This document shows, piece by piece, positions 18,764-27,062 of a stretch of 64,000 bases of DNA (the first letter of the stretch is position 1; each line of letters begins with the position of its first letter). Below the pieces are notes generated by a model. It was not told the DNA's origin and searched no databases. It saw nothing but the letters and a program-made list of their open reading frames with translations. A program made the translations under genes and the position numbers. This DNA comes from JAAELZ01 sp047639475 (GTDB lineage Bacteria > Pseudomonadota > Gammaproteobacteria > Arenicellales > Poriferihabitantaceae), in NCBI GenBank assembly GCA_047639475.1, contig JBLIOD010000006.1:1-64000 (forward strand), in the 5' to 3' direction.

Positions 18764-19228
18764 ATGAAACGTCGAAGCTTTTTACAAGGCGCTATCGCCA
18801 CTAGCACTCTGTCCACTCTCGCCAGTGCAGGCTTACTAATACCGCAGGCAGTACTAGCAGCCAACTACCCTGCTGCTGCATTTGATACTGAGAATAGTGC
18901 AACAGCGGTAAGCAATCTCTTCGGGTCAACTGACGCCGCTGACAGTGCCAACATTACGCTCAAGGCACCTGAAGTTGCTGAAAATGGTGCAGTAGTCCCG
19001 ATCAAGGTAAGCACCAATGGCCCGACTGAAATGATCGCGGTGGTAGTAGAGGAAAACCCTCGACCATTGGTTATGTCTGCCACCTTCGGAGAAGGCGCCA
19101 GCGGATATCTTAGCGGCCGCATCAAAATGGGGAAAACCTCAAAGGTGGTGGCGTACGCCAAGATGAATGGCCAAGTGGTTAAAACGATGGCTGAAGTTAA
19201 AGTGACAGCAGGCGGCTGCGGTGGTTAA
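18764..19228 (+). CDS. soxY: Thiosulfate oxidation carrier protein SoxY
   Basis: SoxY carries the sulfur intermediate on a C-terminal Cys swinging arm. The 154-residue protein has a twin-arginine signal (KRRSFLQ, residues 2-8, then a hydrophobic stretch to about A33), so it is exported folded through Tat, probably in complex with SoxZ. It ends with the signature GGCGG, with the carrier Cys at 152. It lies 57 bases after soxX and 58 before soxZ. Confidence 0.96.
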   Translation: MKRRSFLQGAIATSTLSTLASAGLLIPQAVLAANYPAAAFDTENSATAVSNLFGSTDAADSANITLKAPEVAENGAVVPIKVSTNGPTEMIAVVVEENPRPLVMSATFGEGASGYLSGRIKMGKTSKVVAYAKMNGQVVKTMAEVKVTAGGCGG

Positions 19229-19286
19229 CACTGTTAACCTCTATTAATACCGTTTAGTTACCCATTAACCTAACCGAAAAATCAAC

Positions 19287-19595
19287 ATGAGCACCAAGAT
19301 AAAAATTAAGCAAAAACCCGAAGGGCACGACGTCTTAGTACTGACTAAACACCCTATGGAAACCGGTCAGCGGGTTGACAAGAATTCCGGTGAAATCGTG
19401 CCCGCCCACCACATTACCTCAATGCTGTTTGCGGTCAACGGGACTCAGATAACTGAGGTTTCGTTAAGCCGTGGCACCTCCGCCAATCCGTTGGTCGCCA
19501 TAAACTTGCAAAATTTAACTTCGGGAGACACGGTCTCTGTTTCGTGGGTCGATAACCTTGATGGCAGCGGCGCCGCTGAAGCTACCGTTAAATAA
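19287..19595 (+). CDS. soxZ: Thiosulfate oxidation carrier complex protein SoxZ
   Basis: SoxZ is the partner of SoxY. It has 102 residues, no signal peptide (it is co-exported with SoxY) and no cysteine. The fold is immunoglobulin-like; conserved segments include HPMETGQRVD, AHHITSMLFAVNG and VSWVDNLDGSG near the C-terminus. Its gene lies between soxY and soxA in the normal order. Confidence 0.95.
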   Translation: MSTKIKIKQKPEGHDVLVLTKHPMETGQRVDKNSGEIVPAHHITSMLFAVNGTQITEVSLSRGTSANPLVAINLQNLTSGDTVSVSWVDNLDGSGAAEATVK

Positions 19596-19675
19596 CTTAT
19601 TCTAAATTGAAAAACGAATTCGCAAACTCAAGACCATAATTGAACATAGTGTTAACAAATGCTGAGGGAAAAACA

Positions 19676-20536
19676 ATGAGAAAACTAATCACCGCCCTAG
19701 TCACCACTGGCTTAGTTGCTGTAATCGGCGCAAGCCAAGCAACCCCGTCTATTCAAGAAGTTCGCTCAGACATCGAGGCATTTCAAAGCTACTTCCAAAA
19801 CAAGTTTCCCAGCCTAAGCCTTGAGGATTATAAAGACGGGGTAAACGCACTACCCCAATACGCCCATAGACGGGCTAACTGGGAAGGTTTAATGGACTTC
19901 CCTCCTTTTGAGGAATTAGCCGAGCAAGGTGTAGAAGAATGGTCAACCCCATTTGCTAATGGCGCCACATACGATGATTGCTTTTCAGGCAAACCGGCCG
20001 GTAACCAGTATCCTTACGTGGATAGCGACGGTGCTTTACACACTATTGAAACCGATATTCGCGATTGCTTGAAAAACAACGGCGAAGAAGGCATGAAGGG
20101 TAATAGTCAAAAAATGGCCCGATTAACTATCGCCTATAAAATGCGAGCCAACGGACAGCCGGTGGATATTGATTACTCTTCAGAAACCATGCGTAATTAC
20201 TACGAAAAAGGCCGCCAATTTTACTGGGCAAAACGCGGCCAACTTAACTTTTCCTGTGCTGATTGCCATGTACTTAACGCTGGCAACCAAGTGCGCGGTG
20301 ATGTACTAAGCGCAGCTTTAGGCCACGGCACGGGCTTTCCCGTCTACCGTAGTAAATGGGGCGCTAACAGCGGCAAAAAACCATTGGGCACCCTACATCG
20401 ACGTTATAGCGGTTGTAACAAACAAGTGCGTGCTAAGAACTTTAAGGCCCTAGGAGAAGAATATCTCGCAGTGGAGGTTTATGAAACCATCATGAGCATG
20501 GGTGTACCGATTGAGGTACCTAGCCAGCGGCAATAG
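19676..20536 (+). CDS. soxA: Sulfur oxidation c-type cytochrome SoxA (monoheme type)
   Basis: The large subunit of SoxAX, which forms the cysteine S-thiosulfonate on SoxY. I start it at ATG 19676 (GAGGGA upstream), giving MRKLITALVTTGLVAVIGAS as signal peptide; the frame is open 12 codons further upstream but that lacks a signal. The 286-residue protein has a single heme motif CADCH at 194-198. The N-terminal domain has C102 and C131 in place of a heme motif, as in monoheme SoxA. C247 in YSGCNKQ is the expected heme-ligand or persulfide Cys. A terminator follows, so the operon ends here without soxB. Confidence 0.95.
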   Translation: MRKLITALVTTGLVAVIGASQATPSIQEVRSDIEAFQSYFQNKFPSLSLEDYKDGVNALPQYAHRRANWEGLMDFPPFEELAEQGVEEWSTPFANGATYDDCFSGKPAGNQYPYVDSDGALHTIETDIRDCLKNNGEEGMKGNSQKMARLTIAYKMRANGQPVDIDYSSETMRNYYEKGRQFYWAKRGQLNFSCADCHVLNAGNQVRGDVLSAALGHGTGFPVYRSKWGANSGKKPLGTLHRRYSGCNKQVRAKNFKALGEEYLAVEVYETIMSMGVPIEVPSQRQ

Positions 20537-20560
20537 CAGCACAAGTTCAACCCAAACGAT

Positions 20561-20586
20561 AAAAACCAGCCTAAAGGCTGGTTTTT
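20561..20586. terminator. Bidirectional terminator between soxA and the BioC-like gene
   Basis: A perfect 11-bp inverted repeat AAAAACCAGCC/GGCTGGTTTTT with a TAAA loop, flanked by A and T runs, serves both strands. It lies 24 bases after soxA and overlaps the stop of the convergent BioC-like gene. Confidence 0.9.
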
Positions 20587-21376
20587 AATAATTCTGAATG
20601 GTTGGAATCCCCACGTTAACGCTACTAGTATCCTTCTTTACGCCTCTACCAAAACACAATTCAATTTCAATGGTTAACACATTCTCGGCTTTGAGTTGGG
20701 CTTCTAACCGAGCAATTATTCGTTGATAAATGCCCTTGGGCATTAAACCCCTACGGCGATCAGCGTGAAAATTTGCGCCGTCGATTAACTTGGCATCCTT
20801 GATTAGTTTCTCCACGGAAGTGTATTCCAAATTGACACGCTCTGAATCTAGCACCACGTTACTCAAGCCCAGTCCCGCTATGTGATCACCCACATCCGAC
20901 ATCGCATACTTAGGTTGAAAGTGAGGTTTAGAATCTTCACTAGCAATCAAATCGGCTAAACTTAAGGTGGTATTTTCACCATAGAAAGAAAAAAATAATT
21001 CCCCGCTTGGCTTTATGGAATCAATCGCCTGTGGCAGTAGTGCATTCGGATCAAACCAATCAATCAGGTGCGAACAAACGACCGTATCAACTGGGACAAA
21101 ATTTTCCAGGCAGCCTATCGAATCAAGTTTTGCTAGTGGAAATTGATTAACGATCTCATAGCTGCCCTTCATTGCGTCATACAGCTGGTTCGAACTCGGC
21201 CCTAAAATGAGCGCAGAGCTATCTCTAGACTTCCCTGCGCTGCCTCCTAGACCGCGAGCAATACGGCTATGCATCAAGTCATCACTATAGGTTCTGAGGA
21301 AATCCTGTTCCTGGAGCGGTTTTAACTTGCTTAGCCGGCTCAATCGATTAAGATAAGGTTGTTGCGAGTCGATCAT
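20585..21376 (-). CDS. BioC/NDUFAF5-like methyltransferase-family protein, degenerate SAM site
   Basis: This is a 263-residue protein with the overall pattern of BioC-like (malonyl-ACP methyltransferase) or NDUFAF5-like proteins. It has an N-terminal LKPLQEQDFLRTYSDDLMHSRIA-type lead, a VVCSHLIDWFD motif at the position of motif II/III, and SIKPSGELFFSFYGENT and a C-terminal arginine-rich MPKGIYQRIIARLEAQL region. Motif I, normally a GxGxG loop, reads ALILGPSSNQLY and has lost the glycines, so SAM binding is doubtful. It is divergent from comF by 29 bases, the place where a BioC-like gene is often found. The call is to family, not to a proven activity. Confidence 0.65.
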   Translation of the reverse strand: MIDSQQPYLNRLSRLSKLKPLQEQDFLRTYSDDLMHSRIARGLGGSAGKSRDSSALILGPSSNQLYDAMKGSYEIVNQFPLAKLDSIGCLENFVPVDTVVCSHLIDWFDPNALLPQAIDSIKPSGELFFSFYGENTTLSLADLIASEDSKPHFQPKYAMSDVGDHIAGLGLSNVVLDSERVNLEYTSVEKLIKDAKLIDGANFHADRRRGLMPKGIYQRIIARLEAQLKAENVLTIEIELCFGRGVKKDTSSVNVGIPTIQNY

Positions 21377-21405
21377 GGAATCAAGTCACTAAAAGGGAGA
21401 GAAAG

Positions 21406-22182
21406 ATGGCACAGTTTAAAGCAATTCAATCGTTTACCAAAACACTAAAGTCATATTCTAAAGCTACCATACCCACTCTCTGTGCGGTATGCAATCAGTT
21501 CTGCAAGGAGCATTGTTGTCAAAGTTGTTATGGCCATTTTGGGCGCAATTCCATTTGCTGTAACATTTGTGCCGAACCTCTATCAGCAAACTCACTATAC
21601 AAGTCTGAAAGTGTTAGCAGCGACATGATCTGTGGCCGATGTCTATCGTCTCCGCCCCAGTATCAGAAGGCCATCTCTCCCTTCTTATACAGTGACGATA
21701 TTAGAAATCTAATACTTCAATTCAAGTTTTCAGGCCATCTAAGTTTAGTGGGCTTTTTTGCCGCCGAATTAGCTATAGCTCTCAACAACGAGCTCTCAAA
21801 AAGTTGTTTTCCTGATGTAATTATTCCTATCCCCTTACACGAGGCTCGACTCAAGCAACGGGGTTACAATCAAGCTCACCAACTAGGACATCAATTGGCA
21901 AAACGACTCGGAATTCCACTAGACACTCGTTATTTAAAACGGATAACCCAGGCAGAACCACAAGCAGGTTTAAGCAAGCAAGGCAGGGCCAAAAATATTG
22001 AAGGTGCCTTTATCATCTTAAAAGGCAAGGCGCTTCCAACCACCTACCGACATATCTTGTTAATAGATGATGTGATCACTACCGGGGCGACCATTAACGA
22101 AGCGTGTAAAACCTTGGTCCAATGTCAACGTAATCATTCAATCACTGTTTGTTCCATCGCTCGATCACTTGCCTTTAACTAG
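21406..22182 (+). CDS. comF: ComF-family phosphoribosyltransferase-like protein
   Basis: A ComF/GntX-type protein of 258 residues, linked to DNA uptake in competent bacteria. The N-terminus has a Cys-rich zinc region (CAVC, CKEHCCQSC, CCNIC and CGRC). The C-terminal PRTase domain carries the PRPP-binding loop LLIDDVITTGATI and the KQRGYNQAHQL segment typical of ComF. A good ribosome site (GGGAGAGAAAG) precedes the ATG. Proximity to the type IV pilus genes fits a role in natural transformation, but this is inference. Confidence 0.9.
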   Translation: MAQFKAIQSFTKTLKSYSKATIPTLCAVCNQFCKEHCCQSCYGHFGRNSICCNICAEPLSANSLYKSESVSSDMICGRCLSSPPQYQKAISPFLYSDDIRNLILQFKFSGHLSLVGFFAAELAIALNNELSKSCFPDVIIPIPLHEARLKQRGYNQAHQLGHQLAKRLGIPLDTRYLKRITQAEPQAGLSKQGRAKNIEGAFIILKGKALPTTYRHILLIDDVITTGATINEACKTLVQCQRNHSITVCSIARSLAFN

Positions 22183-22245
22183 AAACTTAACAAACAAAAC
22201 TGGCTACTACTCTAGACCCTGCATACTTGTGCGAGCACAAAAAAA

Positions 22246-22272
22246 GGCCCGCAACAAGCGCGGGCCTCTTTT
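22246..22272. terminator. Bidirectional terminator between comF and pilA
   Basis: The stem GGCCCGC (22246-22252) pairs perfectly with GCGGGCC (22260-22266), with a seven-base loop, an A-run on the left and T-rich sequence on the right. It lies between the convergent comF and pilA. Confidence 0.88.
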
Positions 22273-22316
22273 AACTGTAAAGCGATAAAAGGCGCTAAGC
22301 CCTTTTACTTTACTTT

Positions 22317-22784
22317 TTAAAGCTTACAAATTGAGGCAGCCCCACAAGTACCGCTTGCTATCCATGATAGCGCGCCATTGGTGCTTGTAGGTGTAAGGAT
22401 GTAAGTATAGCCAAGGAGAGTATCATCCATTCCTTCACCCATTACAGCCTGGGCTGTTATTGTTCCTTCAATTCCTGCAACAGCGCTTATTGTAACAGTA
22501 TCTACAAGCGCGCCGTTTGCTACAGCGACTAAGTTTACACCCGCTAAAACAGCAGTATCACATGCCCCTCCAAGAACCCCAGACTCTGCGTGACATAATT
22601 CTATGGCTAGCTTAACCGGCGCAGTCGCATTGATAACTTCTGTAAATTTTGCTCTACCTGTATAGCTCTGGTAAGCCGGTAAGGCAATAGTTGCTAAAAT
22701 GGCGATGATTGCGATAACGATCAATAATTCGATTAGGGTAAAACCGCGTTGTACTGCTTTGACGCTCTGTTGTATTTTATTCAT
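22317..22784 (-). CDS. pilA: Type IV pilin (PilA-type major pilin)
   Basis: This is a type IVa pilin of 155 residues. A short basic leader ends at G14, and cleavage by PilD gives F15 as the N-methylated first residue. It is followed by the classic TLIELLIVIAIIAILATIALPAYQ helix (quoted in part: FTLIELLIVIAIIAILA) with the +5 Glu at E19. The globular part has a disulfide candidate near the C-terminus (GTCGAASICKL) and another Cys pair (LCHAESG...ACDTA). It is divergent from pilB across a 328-base gap with a probable sigma-54 promoter. Confidence 0.96.
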   Translation of the reverse strand: MNKIQQSVKAVQRGFTLIELLIVIAIIAILATIALPAYQSYTGRAKFTEVINATAPVKLAIELCHAESGVLGGACDTAVLAGVNLVAVANGALVDTVTISAVAGIEGTITAQAVMGEGMDDTLLGYTYILTPTSTNGALSWIASGTCGAASICKL

Positions 22785-22880
22785 TTTAGATATTCCAAAG
22801 TTAATGTTGAGGTGCTTTTTTATACTTCTCTAAAAGTGATTTAACAACATATGAGCACTTTAGAAGTGATCGAGAATATA

Positions 22881-22895
22881 GCAAACTGAACCCCA
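22881..22895 (-). promoter_or_regulatory. Candidate sigma-54 (RpoN) -24/-12 promoter of pilA
   Basis: On the minus strand the sequence TGGGGTTCAGTTTGC has GG and GC separated by ten bases, with the TTGC of the -12 element intact; only the CACG part of the -24 element is changed. It lies about 100 bases upstream of the pilA ATG. Sigma-54 with PilR is the usual control of pilA in gammaproteobacteria. Confidence 0.5.
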
Positions 22896-23019
22896 TATTT
22901 CAAGCAAACAATTTTCATTACATCTGGCTTTATACGCCTTTAGTCTACCTTAATCTGCCGAACATCAAGAATAGTGGTTTTCTAATTATCTGGGCATTAT
23001 GCGGTTAAATATTGCTACA

Positions 23020-23051
23020 CTAACAAGTTAATTATCTGATTAATTTGTTAG
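23020..23051. repeat. 13-bp inverted repeat upstream of pilB
   Basis: Arms CTAACAAGTTAAT (23020-23032) and ATTAATTTGTTAG (23039-23051) pair at 12 of 13 positions plus a G-T, around a six-base loop. It ends 62 bases before the pilB ATG. There is no T-run, so it is more likely an operator or a leader hairpin than a terminator. Confidence 0.6.
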
Positions 23052-23112
23052 AATAACAAGCTGGAAGAATACGCAAAATATTAAAATCAGCTGATACACA
23101 CCTTAAAGCCAT

Positions 23113-24849
23113 ATGAATAAACCTAAAACAAGGGAAGAAAAGAAACCAAAAGTACTTTTTGGTTTGGCAAAGCAGATTGTAACGCAAGAAATTGCTTCTT
23201 TTACATTGGCGAGCCAACTGCAATCAGAAGCTGAAAAAGCGGGGCATACGTTTTTTGAACAATGCTTTCAGCATGAAGATATTAACAAGGATGCCCTGTT
23301 GCAACTTGCTGCTAATGAGGCGGGCATGGCGCTGATTGATTTAAACAGCGTCAATTTAGATGCATTGCCCCTCGCGCTATTAAGTGACGAACTAATCACT
23401 AAATTTCAAATGTTGCCACTATTTGGCCGAGGTGACATGTTAAACGTGGCAATAGGCTCGCCGCATGCAAGGGTCGCGATCAGCCAAGCGCGGTTCCAAA
23501 GTTCTAAACGCATAAAAGCGGTAGTTTGTGACCCCAATAAGTTGCGCGTACTGATCACCAAATTAGCCGCGGGCGCCAATGAAGGCGCACTCGACGACTT
23601 CACCGACGACGTCAACCTCAATGAAATTGATATTGACCTGCTAACCGATGACGGCAATGTGCTGGAATCTATGGTCAATTTGGACCAAAGCAACCCGATT
23701 GTTCGTTATGTAAACCAAATCCTTCGAGACGCTGTCACAAAAGGCGCGTCCGATATTCACATTGAGCCTTATGAACACTATGCCCGAATACGATACCGTA
23801 TAGACGGTGTTTTACACCCCGCGGGAGAACCACCAATCAAATTGGCGCAGAATATTGCCTCCCGAATAAAGGTTATGTCGCGCTTAGATATAGCAGAACG
23901 TCGATTGCCGCAGGATGGACGCATCAAACTGAATTTCTCACGCTCTAGAACGATCGATTTTCGTGTTAGTACCATGCCCACTGTCTTTGGAGAAAAGGTA
24001 GTGCTGCGTATATTGAACCAGGGCTCTACTCAACTTAGTTTAGATAGCTTAGGCATGGAGATGCACCAGCTAGCCCAATATAAACATGCCACCGCTCAAC
24101 CACATGGGATGGTTTTAGTAACTGGTCCAACGGGTAGCGGCAAGACGGTTTCTTTATACTCTGCACTAGCACTTTTAAATAATCCAACTACCAATATCAG
24201 TTCTGTAGAGGACCCTGTCGAAATATATGCTGATGGTGTCAATCAAGTCACTATCAACGAAAAATCCGGATTAACTTTCGCGAGAACCTTGCGCGCATTA
24301 CTACGGCAGGATCCTGACATACTAATGATTGGTGAGATTCGTGACTTAGAAACAGCTGAAATAGCCATTAAGGCTTCTCAAACAGGTCACCTGGTTTTGT
24401 CCACCCTGCATACTAATGATGCGCCTAGTTCTATTACCCGTTTGTTGAATATGGGAATCGCGCCATTTAACATTGCGTCAACGGTTAACTTAGTGATCGC
24501 ACAACGTTTGGTAAGACGGCTTTGTGCCTCCTGCAAACAAAAAACTAAAATTTCAGCAGAAATATTGCTCAAAATGGGTTTCACCGAATCTCAAGTTAAA
24601 ACTGGCACTATCCACGAAGCAGTGGGTTGCAGTAACTGCTCAAAGGGCTATCGTGGAAGAACGGGTATATTCGAAGTCATGCCCATATCAGACGCCACCA
24701 GCGAATTAGTGATGGACAATGCGACTGAAGCACAAATAACAAGACAAGTTAGATCAGAAGGCGTATTGTCCATAAAAGAAGAGGGCTTCAAAAAGGTAGC
24801 AACTGGTATAACCAGCATTGCTGAAATTGAACGAGTCACCAAAGGATAA
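23113..24849 (+). CDS. pilB: Type IV pilus assembly ATPase PilB
   Basis: This is the hexameric extension motor, 578 residues. The N-terminal GspE/MshE-N domain (about 30-170) precedes the secretion ATPase domain. Walker A GPTGSGKT is at residues 338-345; the Asp box DPDILMIGEIRD and the His box THLVLSTLHTND-like segment (GHLVLSTLHTND) follow. A C-terminal zinc tetracysteine is visible in CASCKQ and CSNCSKGY. pilC starts 21 bases later, so pilB, pilC, pilD and coaE form one operon. Confidence 0.96.
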   Translation: MNKPKTREEKKPKVLFGLAKQIVTQEIASFTLASQLQSEAEKAGHTFFEQCFQHEDINKDALLQLAANEAGMALIDLNSVNLDALPLALLSDELITKFQMLPLFGRGDMLNVAIGSPHARVAISQARFQSSKRIKAVVCDPNKLRVLITKLAAGANEGALDDFTDDVNLNEIDIDLLTDDGNVLESMVNLDQSNPIVRYVNQILRDAVTKGASDIHIEPYEHYARIRYRIDGVLHPAGEPPIKLAQNIASRIKVMSRLDIAERRLPQDGRIKLNFSRSRTIDFRVSTMPTVFGEKVVLRILNQGSTQLSLDSLGMEMHQLAQYKHATAQPHGMVLVTGPTGSGKTVSLYSALALLNNPTTNISSVEDPVEIYADGVNQVTINEKSGLTFARTLRALLRQDPDILMIGEIRDLETAEIAIKASQTGHLVLSTLHTNDAPSSITRLLNMGIAPFNIASTVNLVIAQRLVRRLCASCKQKTKISAEILLKMGFTESQVKTGTIHEAVGCSNCSKGYRGRTGIFEVMPISDATSELVMDNATEAQITRQVRSEGVLSIKEEGFKKVATGITSIAEIERVTKG

Positions 24850-24870
24850 AATTTCAACAATAATAAAGTC

Positions 24871-26091
24871 ATGGCAAAAGCACCCAAAACTAAAAAGGTA
24901 GTTATCTTCGACTGGAAAGGTCAAAATCATAATGGTGTTCGTGAAAGTGGCGAAATAGAGGCGACTACGCTCAAGGAAGCCCGAGGGTTAATCCAAAAAA
25001 GAGGAATTAAATTAAAGAAAATTCGAAAGCAATCGCACCCTATTTTTGGTGGTGATTCAGTTAAGAATAGAGATGTGGTTGTGCTTAGTCGCCAATTAGC
25101 GACGATGGTAGAGGGCGGCATCCCCATTGCCCAAGCCTTATCCGTGGTAGGTCAAAGCAGTGACAACCGCGCTGTTAAAATTTTATTAGCCAAAATGAGA
25201 ATGAATGTGGAGGAAGGTGAAGACTTAACCTCAACCTTGCGTAAACACCCTAAACATTTTAATTCACTTTACGTAGGGTTGGTAAATGTCGGCGAAGAGT
25301 CAGGTACGCTCGGCCCAATGTTAGGAAGAATCGCAGCCTACTTAGAAAAAGCAGAAGCCATGCGGCGCAAGATAAAATCCGCATTGATGTACCCTGTCAT
25401 TGTTATGTCTGTTGGACTAATCATTGTCGCAGGCTTGCTTATTTTTATCATTCCGCAGTTCCAATCACTGTTTGAATCCAATAATGCAGAGCTGCCACTA
25501 TTAACCAGTATCGTTATCACTGCTTCGGAAACACTCCAAGAACATTGGCTGCTGGTCGCTATCTTGATCTTCATGTCTAACATATCTTCTAAGTATTTTT
25601 ATAAGAAGAGCTTTTCATTCAAACACTTAGTGGACCGTCTCATGCTAAAAGTACCCGTCTTTGGTCCACTAGTTAGAAAAAGCATTTTAGTGCGAGTCAC
25701 CCGCACAGTGGCCATCATGTTTAGAGCGGGTATACCGATGGTTGAAACTTTGGGCGTCATTGCGCCGGCATCAGGCAACGAAGTATTTAGGCGCGCATTG
25801 AGTCAAGTTCAAAATGACATCGCAACAGGCCAGCCACTTGAATCTTCATTACGTGAAGCCAAGCAGTTCCCCAGCATGATATTGCAGATGGTCAGAACCG
25901 GTGAAGAAACCGGTGAAATGGACAGCATGTTGGATAAGGTAGCAGAGTTTTACGAAGACGAAGTGGACAATACCATTTCTGGAATCAGCGCCTTGGTTGA
26001 GCCGATTATGGTCGTTGTTTTGGGAATACTCATTGGTATCGTGGTTGTTGCTATGTATCTTCCGATCTTTAAACTCGGCGATGTGTTCTAA
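24871..26091 (+). CDS. pilC: Type IV pilus inner-membrane platform protein PilC
   Basis: The platform protein that couples PilB to pilin assembly, 406 residues. It has two T2SF domains (about 70-195 and 275-398) with repeated motifs: LSRQLATMVEGGIPIAQAL in the first and VTRTVAIMFRAGIPMVETL in the second. Each is followed by a hydrophobic segment, and a last membrane helix near the C-terminus has the pattern PIMVVVLGILIGIVVVAMYLP (only partly quoted here: LGILIGIVVVAMYLP). It lies between pilB and pilD. Confidence 0.96.
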   Translation: MAKAPKTKKVVIFDWKGQNHNGVRESGEIEATTLKEARGLIQKRGIKLKKIRKQSHPIFGGDSVKNRDVVVLSRQLATMVEGGIPIAQALSVVGQSSDNRAVKILLAKMRMNVEEGEDLTSTLRKHPKHFNSLYVGLVNVGEESGTLGPMLGRIAAYLEKAEAMRRKIKSALMYPVIVMSVGLIIVAGLLIFIIPQFQSLFESNNAELPLLTSIVITASETLQEHWLLVAILIFMSNISSKYFYKKSFSFKHLVDRLMLKVPVFGPLVRKSILVRVTRTVAIMFRAGIPMVETLGVIAPASGNEVFRRALSQVQNDIATGQPLESSLREAKQFPSMILQMVRTGEETGEMDSMLDKVAEFYEDEVDNTISGISALVEPIMVVVLGILIGIVVVAMYLPIFKLGDVF

Positions 26092-26135
26092 AACAGCTCA
26101 TCTAGTTGAATCCCTCAGTTAAATAAAACCAAAGC

Positions 26136-27062
26136 GTGAGCACTTTGATTGAACAGCTCTATCTAACGGGGCCGCTGTACTGGTTGACTTTATTTATATT
26201 CGGGTTATTGGTTGGCAGCTTTTTGAACGTCGTTATACTGCGGCTGCCCAAACAAATGATGCACGAATGGACTAGTCAGTGTGAAGCCTTGCTAGCAGAG
26301 GAAGAGGAAGGCGAAGAGGAAGAGGAAGAGGAAGAGTTGAGCAATGCCGCCACTGTTTCGAGCCCGCCTCCTGGCATCGTATTTCCCGCTTCGCATTGCC
26401 CAACTTGCAAAACGCCGCTGAAGTGGTGGCACAATCTACCTGTTATTAGTTATATCTTCCTAAGGGGTAAATGTTTTGCCTGTGAAAAACCCATTTCATT
26501 GCGTTACCCGCTTATAGAGCTACTCACCGCCGGCTTAACTGTTTTAGTGGGGCTATATTTCCCAACCACCGCGGTTTTACCTTGGCTTTTACTGCTTACT
26601 TGGTGCCTTATAACGCTGAGCTTTATCGACATTGATCATAAGTTACTCCCTGATAACATAACCCTTCCCTTGGTATGGTTAGGGCTGCTATTTAATATTA
26701 CGGCTAACGGCTTTGCTTCACCGCAAGATTCAATTATTGGCGCGGTTATTGGCTATATGATTTTATGGACAGTTTACCAAGTTCATCATGCCGTCACCAA
26801 AAAGGAAGGCATGGGTTACGGTGATTTCAAGTTACTTTCTGCAGCGGGCGCTTGGTTGGGTTGGCAATATATTCCCATCACCTTATTACTATCCGCCGGT
26901 GCAGGTGTCGCGATAGGCATTTCATTGATGTTAATAAAAAAGCAGGGCCGTGACCTTCAAATACCATTTGGCCCTTATATAGCCGTGGCTTTTCTCATGG
27001 CCTTAGTGTGGGGCGATCAACTCCAACGTGCTTACTTCAACTTAATCGGTCTCAACGTTTGA
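26136..27062 (+). CDS. pilD: Prepilin peptidase / N-methyltransferase PilD with poly-Glu insertion
   Basis: Cleaves and N-methylates prepilins. The 308-residue, multi-spanning protein starts with GTG at 26136. The cytoplasmic zinc loop has C87, C90, C112 and C115 (CPTC and CFAC). The catalytic aspartates are in FIDIDHKLLPD and GMGYGDFKLL. Unusual is a run of Glu at residues about 55-66 in the cytoplasmic loop before the first cysteines, encoded by a GAGGAA repeat; this loop is normally not acidic. The stop TGA overlaps the coaE TTG start. Confidence 0.95.
   Translation: MSTLIEQLYLTGPLYWLTLFIFGLLVGSFLNVVILRLPKQMMHEWTSQCEALLAEEEEGEEEEEEEELSNAATVSSPPPGIVFPASHCPTCKTPLKWWHNLPVISYIFLRGKCFACEKPISLRYPLIELLTAGLTVLVGLYFPTTAVLPWLLLLTWCLITLSFIDIDHKLLPDNITLPLVWLGLLFNITANGFASPQDSIIGAVIGYMILWTVYQVHHAVTKKEGMGYGDFKLLSAAGAWLGWQYIPITLLLSAGAGVAIGISLMLIKKQGRDLQIPFGPYIAVAFLMALVWGDQLQRAYFNLIGLNV

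Larger units (their letters stand above)
22785..23112. other. pilA-pilB divergent intergenic region
   Basis: This is a 328-base gene-free stretch, AT-rich. It holds a probable sigma-54 promoter for pilA (22881-22895) and a strong inverted repeat (23020-23051) before pilB. I see no short gene or RNA in the rest. Confidence 0.6.

Noticed and set aside
27008..27058. Upstream extension of coaE inside pilD
   Set aside because: The added residues are not conserved and the TTG at 27059 overlaps the pilD stop exactly, giving the usual CoaE N-terminus.
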